NCBI GenBank assembly: GCA_007132365.1
Contig: SLOS01000190.1
Location: forward strand, 1 to 14,660
Origin: Bacteroidales bacterium
GTDB taxonomy: Bacteria > Bacteroidota > Bacteroidia > Bacteroidales > PUMT01
Length of the DNA stretch: 14,660 bases
Direction of reading: 5' to 3'
Shown: piece after piece, positions 1 to 6,767 of the stretch
How the letters are laid out: every line of letters begins with the position of its first letter
How positions within the stretch are numbered: position 1 is the first letter of the stretch
The notes under the pieces: model-generated
What the model was told of the DNA's origin: nothing
Database searches by the model: none
The model's input: only the letters and a program-made list of their open reading frames with translations
Program-made: the position numbers and the translations under genes

Positions 1-181
1 GTATATCAAGTTCCTGATTGGTGTATTCACGTAAACTCTGTCGGAGATTCAGAGCTTCCATAAGAGGCATACCTCCAGATTTCTGAGGTTCGGGAAGAGT
101 AACTGTTTCAATAACCTGGCTGAATGCAAGGCTTACAGAAACCGCAACGAAAAATAAAATGGTACAGATTGTTTTTTGCAT
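1..181 (-). CDS. Exported nitroreductase-family protein (SagB/ThcOx type), C-terminus beyond window
   Basis: Only the first 60 codons are present; the gene runs off the left edge. Reading down from the ATG at 181 gives a short basic start, a hydrophobic stretch (about residues 5-20) and a likely signal-peptidase site near AFSQ, so the protein is probably exported. It continues with LPEPQKSGGMPLMEAL and then RQSLREY (residues 47-53), which matches the RxSxRxF segment that contacts the FMN phosphate in nitroreductases. The proline/lysine-rich linker before MPLMEAL is typical of SagB-like members found in Bacteroidota. These enzymes use FMN and NAD(P)H to reduce nitro compounds or oxidise thiazoline-type rings; the substrate here is unknown. 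It lies 64 bases downstream of the ArsG-like permease on the same strand, suggesting a link with that cassette. Family is fairly sure, substrate is not. Confidence 0.72.
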   Translation of the reverse strand, partial: MQKTICTILFFVAVSVSLAFSQVIETVTLPEPQKSGGMPLMEALNLRQSLREYTNQELDI

Positions 182-216
182 AACTAGTTTTTTTATTATC
201 ATCAGAATTACCCTTT

Positions 217-237
217 CGTAAATTTCAGAATATTACG
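217..237. promoter_or_regulatory. CGTAA-N11-TTACG inverted repeat ahead of the nitroreductase gene
   Basis: In the 64-base gap between the permease and the nitroreductase gene, perfect 5-base arms CGTAA (217-221) and TTACG (233-237) flank 11 bases. The half-sites are of the same CGTA/TACG kind as the stronger dyad at 1740-1757, so it could be a second site for the same regulator. The arms are short and the sequence is AT-rich, so chance is possible. No clear TAnnTTTG box accompanies it. Confidence 0.25.
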
Positions 238-245
238 TCAAAAAG

Positions 246-944
246 TCAATAATAGACCACGATAATATAATATATACCTACAAGAATAAATACCAGGGCA
301 ATCATCTTCCTGAACCATCTTTCAAAACTTTTCATCCTGTTGTAAAATAAACTCATTTTATTTACTGCAAAAGCCAGTATCCAGGAGAGAATAATGACAG
401 GCAGACCTGTTGCCAGTGCAAACAGAAAGAGCATTGGTATTCCCTGTCCGCTGCCGATTGACATTGGTATCAGTGCGCCGAAATAGAGTACCCCGCTGTA
501 AGGACAGAATGCCAGTGCAAAAACTATACCCAGCATAAGCACTCCAGGGAAGGAGTTTCGGTGACTGTTCTCTATTTTTTCCGAGAAAGAACCAATCCCC
601 GGAAGGGAAATTTTAATGACTCCAAGCATGAAAATCCCGATTATTAAAAGTAACGGGCCGATTAATTTTTCACCATAAACCGATAAACCGGCAGCCAGTT
701 GCATCTGTTCCACCCCTGTTATGATAACCAAACCTATTCCGATATAGGTAACGGAACGGCCGAGGGTGTAAATAAGCCCGTTATAGAATACCTTTCGCCT
801 GCTTTTTATGTCCTTGCTGATAAACCCGACCGCCGTAATATTGGTGGCAAGGGGACATGGGCTGATGGCAGTCATCAGCCCCAGAAGTAAAGCCGACAGC
901 AAGGGTAATTGTGTATTATCCAGCCATTGGGTTAGAATATCCAT
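246..944 (-). CDS. CcdA-like membrane permease, ArsG-type (aromatic arsenical efflux or thiol-electron transfer)
   Basis: A 232-residue polytopic membrane protein with about six hydrophobic segments, of the DsbD/CcdA superfamily. The key motif SPCPLATN puts Cys30 at the end of the first helix, and AFCPYSG puts Cys147 in a later helix. Paired cysteines of this kind carry electrons across the membrane in CcdA. The SPCPLATNITAVGFI form and the adjoining CxxC lipoprotein fit the ArsG subfamily, described in Shewanella as exporting aminophenyl arsenicals. The stop of the lipoprotein gene is 7 bases upstream, so the two are very probably co-transcribed and work together. The alternative is a general periplasmic thiol reductase that feeds electrons to the neighbouring thioredoxin-like proteins. 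Membership of the CcdA superfamily is clear; arsenical transport is inference from family and context. Confidence 0.75.
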   Translation of the reverse strand: MDILTQWLDNTQLPLLSALLLGLMTAISPCPLATNITAVGFISKDIKSRRKVFYNGLIYTLGRSVTYIGIGLVIITGVEQMQLAAGLSVYGEKLIGPLLLIIGIFMLGVIKISLPGIGSFSEKIENSHRNSFPGVLMLGIVFALAFCPYSGVLYFGALIPMSIGSGQGIPMLFLFALATGLPVIILSWILAFAVNKMSLFYNRMKSFERWFRKMIALVFILVGIYYIIVVYY

Positions 945-951
945 CCGGATC

Positions 952-1383
952 TCAGCTTTTTACCTCTTTAATTGCCTCTTCAAGAGTTGACCTGAAACGT
1001 TCATAATCCCGGCTTGCATACATAAAACCCTGCATGGTAAGATCATATCCCTTATCTCCTGAAATCACGATTAGGGCTTGTCTGCCAACACCCAGTTTCC
1101 GGGCAATCTCTCTGGACCCGGGATCGGAAAGATTGATCTCATGGTAGACAACAGTCCCATTTTCGAGTTCCTGCCTGTAATTTTCTTCAAGGACTTTCTC
1201 AGTAGCTCTCTGCACATTCACACATGAAACACAACGACGTGTAAAATGAAAATAGTAAACCTCAACCGTCCCGGCCGTTACAGCAGGTTCCTGTTGAACA
1301 GCTTCTCCCGCAGTACCCTGGCCGCAGGCGGAGATGACGTGAAAAAAAGGCATACAGATCAGTAAAAAGAAAAATGTTTTCAT
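952..1383 (-). CDS. Thioredoxin-fold lipoprotein, ArsF-type (nitrophenyl nitroreductase subunit family)
   Basis: This 143-residue protein begins with a hydrophobic leader ending in the lipobox ISAC (Cys20), so it should be lipid-anchored on the periplasmic side. A short linker follows, then a thioredoxin-like strand VEVYYFHFTRRC with the redox pair Cys51-Val-Ser-Cys54. The YYFH...RC..C pattern is characteristic of the family named after ArsF of the Shewanella arsEFG operon, where ArsE and ArsF reduce the nitro group of roxarsone-type arsenicals. The region GVGRQALIVI near residue 105 takes the place of the usual cis-proline loop, which is unlike classical thioredoxins. It sits 7 bases ahead of the CcdA-like gene and 67 bases after the small thioredoxin. 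Its likely partner is the membrane protein, which would reduce the CxxC. Nitroreduction is inference from family; no flavin motif is visible in the protein itself. Confidence 0.7.
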   Translation of the reverse strand: MKTFFFLLICMPFFHVISACGQGTAGEAVQQEPAVTAGTVEVYYFHFTRRCVSCVNVQRATEKVLEENYRQELENGTVVYHEINLSDPGSREIARKLGVGRQALIVISGDKGYDLTMQGFMYASRDYERFRSTLEEAIKEVKS

Positions 1384-1450
1384 GAAAATTGATTTAATGT
1401 TGATTAATTCCTAAATCTTAAAATAACGGAGCCCTTGTCAGGGATTCATG

Positions 1451-1684
1451 TCAGCCGGCCAGCAATTTTTTTATCTCTTCCACAGAAGCGGTACGGCCTT
1501 TCAGCATTACCTTGCCGTCTACCACCATTGCAGGGGTCATGGCTATACCATAGTTCATGATCTCCATTATATCTTCCACCTTGGTAATTTCAGCATCAAG
1601 ACCAAGCTCTTCAACAGCATTTCTTGCAGCCTGTTCGAGTTTTTTACATTTTGCACATCCGCTGCCCAAAATTTTTATTTCCAT
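1451..1684 (-). CDS. Small redox-active thioredoxin (TM0996/MTH895 type; ArsE-like position)
   Basis: A 77-residue single-domain protein without a signal peptide, so cytoplasmic. It starts MEIKILGSGCAKC with the redox pair Cys10-Ala-Lys-Cys13. It has the cis-proline turn MTPAMVVDGKV (Pro51) and ends in a short helix EEIKKLLAG, which gives the minimal thioredoxin fold of the archaeal/bacterial small-thioredoxin family. In clusters with ArsR, an ArsF-type lipoprotein and a CcdA-like permease, this family occupies the first structural position. Here too it is the first gene after the candidate promoter at 1729-1760. The expected role is passing electrons from cytosolic reductant to the cysteines of the membrane protein, or acting with the ArsF-like partner. 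The family is clear; equivalence with Shewanella ArsE is by position and size only. Confidence 0.85.
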   Translation of the reverse strand: MEIKILGSGCAKCKKLEQAARNAVEELGLDAEITKVEDIMEIMNYGIAMTPAMVVDGKVMLKGRTASVEEIKKLLAG

Positions 1685-1728
1685 AACAAAATAGATATTA
1701 ATTGTTTATAGTTCTCCCTTAGTTAACT

Positions 1729-1760
1729 CAAAGTTCGTAGTTCGTAAAAATACGTACAAA
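1729..1760 (-). promoter_or_regulatory. Candidate promoter for the thioredoxin-lipoprotein-permease cassette
   Basis: On the minus strand, TTTG (complement of 1757-1760) is followed after 20 bases by GAACTTTG (complement of 1729-1736). This resembles the Bacteroidota promoter form TTTG-N19-TAnnTTTG with one mismatch in the downstream box. Transcription would begin near 1722, leaving a leader of roughly 38 bases before the thioredoxin ATG. A dyad fills the space between the two boxes, which is where a repressor would block sigma-factor binding. Confidence 0.45.
1740..1757. promoter_or_regulatory. Candidate ArsR operator: GTTCGTA-AAAA-TACGTAC dyad
   Basis: Two 7-base arms, GTTCGTA (1740-1746) and TACGTAC (1751-1757), are complementary at six of seven positions around AAAA, with a perfect inner CGTA/TACG. 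The left arm is also repeated directly at 1733-1739, giving a tandem GTTCGTA pair. The dyad sits inside the candidate cassette promoter and about 80 bases after the end of the ArsR gene. Small winged-helix ArsR dimers bind imperfect dyads of this size. No binding data can be inferred from sequence alone. Confidence 0.45.
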
Positions 1761-1837
1761 TATTCTAAATGTTTCACAAATATCAAAACAGATACAATTA
1801 TTTTAAATAAAATTTGGATCCCGGACAAACGCCCTGA

Positions 1838-2140
1838 TCAGGCATTATATAACAATCTGAACAGTCTCTGCACCTCTTCCCAGGTTTTCCTGTTCAGGCA
1901 GTATTTGATCCTGGGTGGTTTAATCTCTCCCTGTATTAGTCCGGCTTTTTTAAGCTCTTTGAGATGCTGGGAAAGGGTGGATTTGGCAATTGGCAGTTCC
2001 TGGGCAAGATCTCCGCTGTAGCAGCAGGTCTGTTTACGCAGAAGATCGACAATATATACCCTGACCGGATGGCCAAGCACTTTTGCAAATAACGCAAGTT
2101 TCTTCTGATCTTCTGAAATTAGGTCCTTTTTGGTTATCAT
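1838..2140 (-). CDS. ArsR/SmtB-family transcriptional repressor
   Basis: This 100-residue winged-helix protein has the ArsR core: KVLGHPVRVYIVDLL (residues 20-34), a recognition helix IAKSTLSQHLKELKKAGLI (residues 51-69), then a wing ending KPPRIKYCLN. ArsR dimers sit on promoter DNA and leave when a metal(loid) or redox signal binds. Cysteines are at 39, 40 and 81. Cys39-Cys40 fall near the region that carries the arsenite-binding cysteines of E. coli ArsR, but the classical CxCxxC is absent, so the ligand could be arsenicals, another thiophilic metal, or a redox change. The ATG is 6 bases after the recO stop, so the regulator appears to be expressed from the rdgB-porZ-recO unit, while its presumed target cassette begins 153 bases further on with its own promoter. 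Family certain; ligand unknown. Confidence 0.88.
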   Translation of the reverse strand: MITKKDLISEDQKKLALFAKVLGHPVRVYIVDLLRKQTCCYSGDLAQELPIAKSTLSQHLKELKKAGLIQGEIKPPRIKYCLNRKTWEEVQRLFRLLYNA

Positions 2141-2146
2141 GGCAAT

Positions 2147-2872
2147 TTAATTAAAAATATCTCTCAGAACCGGGAAGGATTTTACCTCACCCATCCCCGG
2201 AAGATGAAAACGGTAAAAGTCAAGTATGCCTGCCACCAGAATATTTCTCATTGCCCCGTTAAGTTTCACCTTATCCATTTCCTCGAAAGAGAACCCAATT
2301 AAAACAGGCAGGAACCGGCTTGCAGGAGGAGCTATGAAATAGGGATGCAGGGGCTTGGTTTTGGCAAAAACAGCATTCTCCATATCAAAAAACTCTTTTT
2401 CAGGGGTATAGTTGTTGCGCGGGAAAAAACCAAGATGCTTTGTAAGACCCAGTAAAAAAAGCAAATGAAAATTAGCATATCCCTTCTCTGTAAGATCAAA
2501 TATCTTTATTGCATTTATCAGATATGAGAACAGGGTCAGATTGGCCTCCTGTTCCTGCAAGGTCCTGTAGAGGATCTCCGCCAAAAACAATGCAACTGCA
2601 TTTTTGACCGGGTTATAGGGTATGGAAGAAAAATTTTCGTGCAGTTTTATCTCCTTTGCCCTCTGTAAATCCCGGGTTTGTTTTATATAAATCTCCATTT
2701 CGAGTATTGAAAGGTGCTGGAGAAGATTGATCCTCACAGGCGACTTTTTACCCCTGGTACCGCTCAGCAAAAAAGACAGCCGTCCGAAAGCCTCGGTATA
2801 AATATGGCTTATAACACTGTTATCAGTGTATTTTATCGTATGCAAAACCAGTCCCCGGGTCTTATGGATCAT
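2147..2872 (-). CDS. recO: DNA repair protein RecO
   Basis: A 241-residue protein of normal RecO length. The N-terminal OB-fold is recognisable from MIHKTRGLVLHTIKYTDNS, then the FGRLSFLLSGTRGKKS segment (about residues 28-45) that contributes to DNA and SSB contact. The helical C-terminal part contains the LGLTKHLGFFP signature (about residues 135-150). RecO with RecR loads RecA onto SSB-coated single-stranded DNA at gaps. The protein has no cysteine, so it lacks the four-cysteine zinc finger found in Gram-positive and Deinococcus RecO. The start codon lies one base after the porZ stop, suggesting translational coupling, and the ArsR gene follows after 6 bases. Identity is confident on motif and length. 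Confidence 0.9.
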   Translation of the reverse strand: MIHKTRGLVLHTIKYTDNSVISHIYTEAFGRLSFLLSGTRGKKSPVRINLLQHLSILEMEIYIKQTRDLQRAKEIKLHENFSSIPYNPVKNAVALFLAEILYRTLQEQEANLTLFSYLINAIKIFDLTEKGYANFHLLFLLGLTKHLGFFPRNNYTPEKEFFDMENAVFAKTKPLHPYFIAPPASRFLPVLIGFSFEEMDKVKLNGAMRNILVAGILDFYRFHLPGMGEVKSFPVLRDIFN

Positions 2873-2873
2873 A

Positions 2874-5165
2874 TCAATGTATAAACATCAGTTTGGTGAT
2901 ATGGGTTTCCATACCGTCTGCACTTGAAATAAAAACCAGGTAAATACCTGTTTGAACCCGGCGGCCCCTTGAATTACGGCCATCCCATATGGCCTGTCCT
3001 CCAAGGGACACTGTTTCATATACCAGGTTACCGGTTATATCAGTAATCTTAACAATGGCATCTTTTACAAGACCTGTAATAGTTACCGGACCATCGTAAT
3101 TCTCCCTCACTGGATTAGGGAATACATAAACATTACTGAAAAAATCACCGGCCTCAGTTGCATCACTCCTGAATGAAACCACTCCTGAAGAGGTACCGAA
3201 AAACACCTCCCCTGTGGAAGGTTCTATTGCAATGTCGGTAATATTATTGGCCGGAAGGGGGCTGTTTTGACGGGTAAAATGGTGTATCTGTTTAGTGCCG
3301 TCGGCAGAAACAAGAAAGGCTCCTGATTTTTCAGTGCCGAACCATTTCCTGTCCGCTCCGTCAATTGCAATAGCGGTAACTGTTTCGTTATTCAAAAGAT
3401 ACCCGAGTTCATCTTCCCTGCTACCTGCAACAATAATTCGACGTGCAAAAAAATTATCCTCAGTAAACACCCTTGAGGGATTATAATATACAACTGCACC
3501 ATTATTGGTCCCCACCCAAATGTAACCGTTATGGTCTTCTGCAATCGAGAAAACCTCATTGGTTATAAGTGTATTGTTTTCGTCCGTTATACTTAACCTG
3601 CGGGCCTGATCATCTGATGTTTCATCAAGAGTCTGATTGTTGTCAAATACAAACAGTCCTCCTCCTCTTGGAAGCAGAACCCATTTTTGTCCAAGTTTAT
3701 TGATAATCAGCTCTCCGATATATTCATGATTTATAACACCTGCGTAAGGGAAAGAGATCCATTCGCCATTTTCCTTTTTCACTGAAACAGGTTCAGGTAC
3801 ACCTGTGTTGGTTAGCCATAGATTTTTATTCCCGTCAAATGCCATACCTCCTACCCGTATATAGTTTCCCGGGATTATTGACCTGAGAGTGCTGTTAGAT
3901 TCATTATATTGCTCATAGAAGCTCCCCTCGCGATATTCAATCACGCCATAACCCCATGTTGAGACAAAAAACCTGTCAGGATCGCCAGGATGCTCGATTA
4001 CGTTTACCACATCCCTGATATCGTAGTTAAGTGTGCTGTTCCATGATCCGTCCCTCAAAATGCTGAATTCCCCGTTTTGCCAAATATTGCCGAATGCTGC
4101 ATTATAACCGCCGGCAGCGAAATATGTACGGTTCGGATAGGACCTGATGGAAAAAACATGGTTTGACCAGGGCCCGGCAGGAGTCAGGGCATTATAACTA
4201 TCCCCTGTCCCCCGTACCAGTCCGTGAAGCCGGTCCGCTATCCAGACCCTGCCGTCCTCTTCAACATGAACATCCCTGATAGCCAGTCCCCACCAACCAT
4301 AATCATCAATTGTTTTCAGCAATAACGGACCGGGGGCGAAGATATCGGCATCAGTCTGGCTTATTGCCGAAAGGTAATTTCCGGAAACTCTGAACAGCAA
4401 AGGACTAGCTGAAGGTTCAGCGAAATATTCCCATGAATTTTCATCAATAATATAAGAAACATACCTGCCTGATCCATCTATCTGGACGGTAAACAGTTTC
4501 CCATCGAACCAGGCAACAGAGGAAAAAAGGGCCCCGGCTTCAGGCAGAAAATTCATCTGTTCCCAATATGAAAAATCAAGCAAATTAGGTGCATCTATTT
4601 CAGCCCTGTACAAACCTGATGATGTTGCTGCATAGAGGAATACCCCGTCAAAGGCCATATCATTTACTGCCAGTCTTATACCCCCCTCTCCCAGAAAATA
4701 TGTTTCACTTATCTCATATCTCCCGAGGTCAACAACCACAACACCAAAACTGCATGAAAGATAGGCCCTGTTACCGGCTACCATAATGCTGTTAATGCTT
4801 TTGCTCCCGGGAACAGTACTCCGCAATATATCAGAAAGATTAATTATTTTATTGCCATTAATAATATCAAGGTTGCCGTTTGAATACCCTACAATAAGAA
4901 GCTGGTTATGTTCGGACCATTTAATGCTGCTGATGTCAACATCGGACAGGCCTTTCACTTTGGAGAGTTTTTCAAGGCTGTTGTCGTCTTTGTTATATAT
5001 TATCATCCCTGCGCCGGAAGCACAGAAGACTTTATTTCCGGAAACAGCAACATGAGTGGCACGATTGTAGGACAGATGGTCACGCCAGGCACCAACAGGC
5101 ACCCTGCCTGCAGCATGCACCAAACATAGAATCATAAAAACAGAAACAGTGAGCAAGCGGCTCAT
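2874..5165 (-). CDS. porZ: PorZ, type IX secretion system attachment-complex protein
   Basis: This 763-residue exported protein begins with a signal peptide (about residues 1-20) followed by VPVGAWRDHLSYN, close to the mature N-terminus of Porphyromonas PorZ. Most of it (about 27-670) is repeated beta-propeller sequence of the two-component-regulator type, with units such as GYIWVGTNNGAVVYYN and RKWFGTEKSGAFL. Residues 679-763 form a type A C-terminal sorting domain: FPNPVRE, VKITDITGNLV, an IWDGRNSRGRRVQTGIYL core and the terminal KLMFIH. PorZ works with PorU, PorV and PorQ on the cell surface, where sorting domains are removed and cargo is attached to anionic lipopolysaccharide. Length (about 776 in P. 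gingivalis) and architecture agree. It lies 19 bases after rdgB and is coupled to recO by a one-base gap. This gene is the main evidence that the organism has type IX secretion. Confidence 0.88.
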   Translation of the reverse strand: MSRLLTVSVFMILCLVHAAGRVPVGAWRDHLSYNRATHVAVSGNKVFCASGAGMIIYNKDDNSLEKLSKVKGLSDVDISSIKWSEHNQLLIVGYSNGNLDIINGNKIINLSDILRSTVPGSKSINSIMVAGNRAYLSCSFGVVVVDLGRYEISETYFLGEGGIRLAVNDMAFDGVFLYAATSSGLYRAEIDAPNLLDFSYWEQMNFLPEAGALFSSVAWFDGKLFTVQIDGSGRYVSYIIDENSWEYFAEPSASPLLFRVSGNYLSAISQTDADIFAPGPLLLKTIDDYGWWGLAIRDVHVEEDGRVWIADRLHGLVRGTGDSYNALTPAGPWSNHVFSIRSYPNRTYFAAGGYNAAFGNIWQNGEFSILRDGSWNSTLNYDIRDVVNVIEHPGDPDRFFVSTWGYGVIEYREGSFYEQYNESNSTLRSIIPGNYIRVGGMAFDGNKNLWLTNTGVPEPVSVKKENGEWISFPYAGVINHEYIGELIINKLGQKWVLLPRGGGLFVFDNNQTLDETSDDQARRLSITDENNTLITNEVFSIAEDHNGYIWVGTNNGAVVYYNPSRVFTEDNFFARRIIVAGSREDELGYLLNNETVTAIAIDGADRKWFGTEKSGAFLVSADGTKQIHHFTRQNSPLPANNITDIAIEPSTGEVFFGTSSGVVSFRSDATEAGDFFSNVYVFPNPVRENYDGPVTITGLVKDAIVKITDITGNLVYETVSLGGQAIWDGRNSRGRRVQTGIYLVFISSADGMETHITKLMFIH

Positions 5166-5184
5166 ATCAATCCTTCTAGGCTAA

Positions 5185-5811
5185 TTAAAAATTGCCATCT
5201 ATTATATCCCGGCTTCCTTCCAAATATGATACCAGTTTTCTGAAAGCTATGGCCCGGTGACTTATCCTGTTCTTTTCTTCAAGGCTCATTTGAGCAAAAG
5301 TTTTGCTATGTCCTTCGGCAATAAAAACCGGATCATATCCAAATCCCCCTTCTCCCCGTTTTTCACTGGTAATTTTTCCCCTAACAATGCCCTCAAAGAG
5401 TAACTCCTTACCACCCAAAACTAAAGAGATTACAGTCCGGAACCTGGCTTTTCTGGATTTCTTGCCATCCATAAGTTTAAGAAGTTTCTCAATATTTGCT
5501 TCTGTCAACTCCTTTTTACCGGTATAACGAACAGGTCTGTCCATTTCTGCAAACCTTGCGGAAAAAACTCCGGGCTGATTATTGAGAACCTCCACCTCAA
5601 GACCGGTATCATCAGCAAAACAATCGACCAGAAACCTGTCATAGATATAAAAAGCCTTTGCCGAGGCATTCCCTTCAAGAGTGGGTTTTGTTTCAGGTAT
5701 TTCTCCTTCAAAACCAATATCTTTCAAACTTTTAAGTTGAAAATTATCTCCCAGAAGACTATTTATCTCCTGTAACTTACCGGGGTTGTTTGTAACAAAA
5801 ACCAGCTCCAT
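5185..5811 (-). CDS. rdgB: RdgB/HAM1-type non-canonical purine NTP pyrophosphatase
   Basis: This enzyme hydrolyses dITP, ITP and XTP to monophosphates and so keeps deaminated purines out of DNA and RNA. From the chosen start the protein has 208 residues. It shows MELVFVTNNPGK at the N-terminus, TLEGNA (44-49), the metal-binding FADDTGLEV (65-73), GGFGYDPVF (156-163) and the nucleotide-binding SHRAIA (184-189), all hallmarks of the family. An in-frame ATG four codons upstream (5823) is possible, but the family normally begins at the MxLVxxTxN segment, so 5811 is preferred. It leads the rdgB-porZ-recO-arsR run, with porZ 19 bases on. An intrinsic terminator hairpin ends only about 20 bases upstream of the start, so expression may depend on readthrough or on a promoter I could not identify. 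Confidence 0.92.
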   Translation of the reverse strand: MELVFVTNNPGKLQEINSLLGDNFQLKSLKDIGFEGEIPETKPTLEGNASAKAFYIYDRFLVDCFADDTGLEVEVLNNQPGVFSARFAEMDRPVRYTGKKELTEANIEKLLKLMDGKKSRKARFRTVISLVLGGKELLFEGIVRGKITSEKRGEGGFGYDPVFIAEGHSKTFAQMSLEEKNRISHRAIAFRKLVSYLEGSRDIIDGNF

Positions 5812-5830
5812 AAAATTACACATTTAATCC

Positions 5831-5860
5831 AAAAAAAAACAAGGACACATGTTCCTTGTT
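5831..5860 (-). terminator. Intrinsic terminator between the stress-protein gene and rdgB
   Basis: On the minus strand AACAAGGA pairs perfectly with TCCTTGTT around a 7-base loop (arms 5853-5860 and 5838-5845). The stem runs straight into T residues (complement of the A-run 5831-5839). This is a textbook rho-independent terminator for the universal stress protein transcript, which ends at 5931. It is unusual in lying almost on top of the rdgB start. Confidence 0.8.
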
Positions 5861-5930
5861 AAACCTATAAGATCAGGCTGCTATCCATAATCAACGATCC
5901 CGTCCGGCAAAACAGAAATGAAAATAGCTG

Positions 5931-6767
5931 TCAGCCACCCATTGCGGCAAATCCTCCTGTTGTCAATCCGACACGTGGATTAATGCACATTACCGGAATT
6001 TTGGCACTGTTCGCAATTATATACTGTTCATCAGCACCAATGACATAATCAGCCAGACCAATATTTTTTGTGGTCATAATAACAATCAAATCTGCATTTA
6101 TCCTGATCGAATAATCAATCGTCTCCTTTGCAAATGATTTCTTCCCCGGGGCAGTAATAATATCATACTTCACATGTCGCTGATCAAGTATTTTTCTTGT
6201 GAATAAAATATTGTTATTCACGCCCTTAAGCAATCTCCTGTCAGATTTTTCAGTCTTAATTATATGTATCTTCGAATTAAAATGCTTGTAAAGATATACG
6301 AGCCAGTTAACTTTTTCCTTATCCTCCTTACGAAAGTCGACCGGAAATACTATATGCTCAAAGGTGTTAACTTCGGGTGGTGATTGAACCACAACAAAAG
6401 GTACTTTGGAATTAACTATTACCTTAAGTGCCCAGCTGCCTGTAAGCTTTTGCATTCCTCTCATCCCATGGGTTCCCATAACCACCATTTCAGCATCAAT
6501 TTCATCTGCAATCTCTCCGATGCCGGTAAATATAGTGCCAGGTTTCACTATCACTTTAGGCTTGACGCTGAACTTTTTAAATGCCTCAACTGCATATACA
6601 TCGAGAATTCCTTTAAGCTTACCAACTTCATCTTTCTTTTTGGCAATATGTGCAAGATAAACAGGATTGCCATCAATCTTCGCAATCTTTACAGCATGCT
6701 CAAGGGCATATTCTGCTACCTGTGTAAAATCCCATGGGACCATTAAAGGTTTGATCGTACCTTCCAT
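5931..6767 (-). CDS. Universal stress protein, tandem UspA domains
   Basis: A 278-residue cytoplasmic protein with two UspA folds. The first (about 1-131) starts IKPLMVPWDFT with Asp13 and carries the nucleotide-loop sequence MGTHGMRGMQKLTGS (residues 97-111). This is a G-x2-G-x8-GS loop, one residue shorter than the G-x2-G-x9-G(S/T) of ATP-binding family members. The second domain (about 136-264) opens HIVFPVDFRKED but has MTTKNIGLADYVIG where the glycine loop should be, so it probably does not bind ATP and serves for dimer-like packing. The gene stands alone, ended by the terminator at 5831-5860, and faces the adenylate cyclase gene across a 241-base divergent region. Specific stress or partner cannot be deduced. 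The family is certain. Confidence 0.93.
   Translation of the reverse strand: MEGTIKPLMVPWDFTQVAEYALEHAVKIAKIDGNPVYLAHIAKKKDEVGKLKGILDVYAVEAFKKFSVKPKVIVKPGTIFTGIGEIADEIDAEMVVMGTHGMRGMQKLTGSWALKVIVNSKVPFVVVQSPPEVNTFEHIVFPVDFRKEDKEKVNWLVYLYKHFNSKIHIIKTEKSDRRLLKGVNNNILFTRKILDQRHVKYDIITAPGKKSFAKETIDYSIRINADLIVIMTTKNIGLADYVIGADEQYIIANSAKIPVMCINPRVGLTTGGFAAMGG

Noticed and set aside
1833..1842. Palindrome CCTGATCAGG over the arsR stop codon as a terminator
   Set aside because: It has no loop and no following T-run on the minus strand, and 10-base palindromes are expected by chance in a window of this size.
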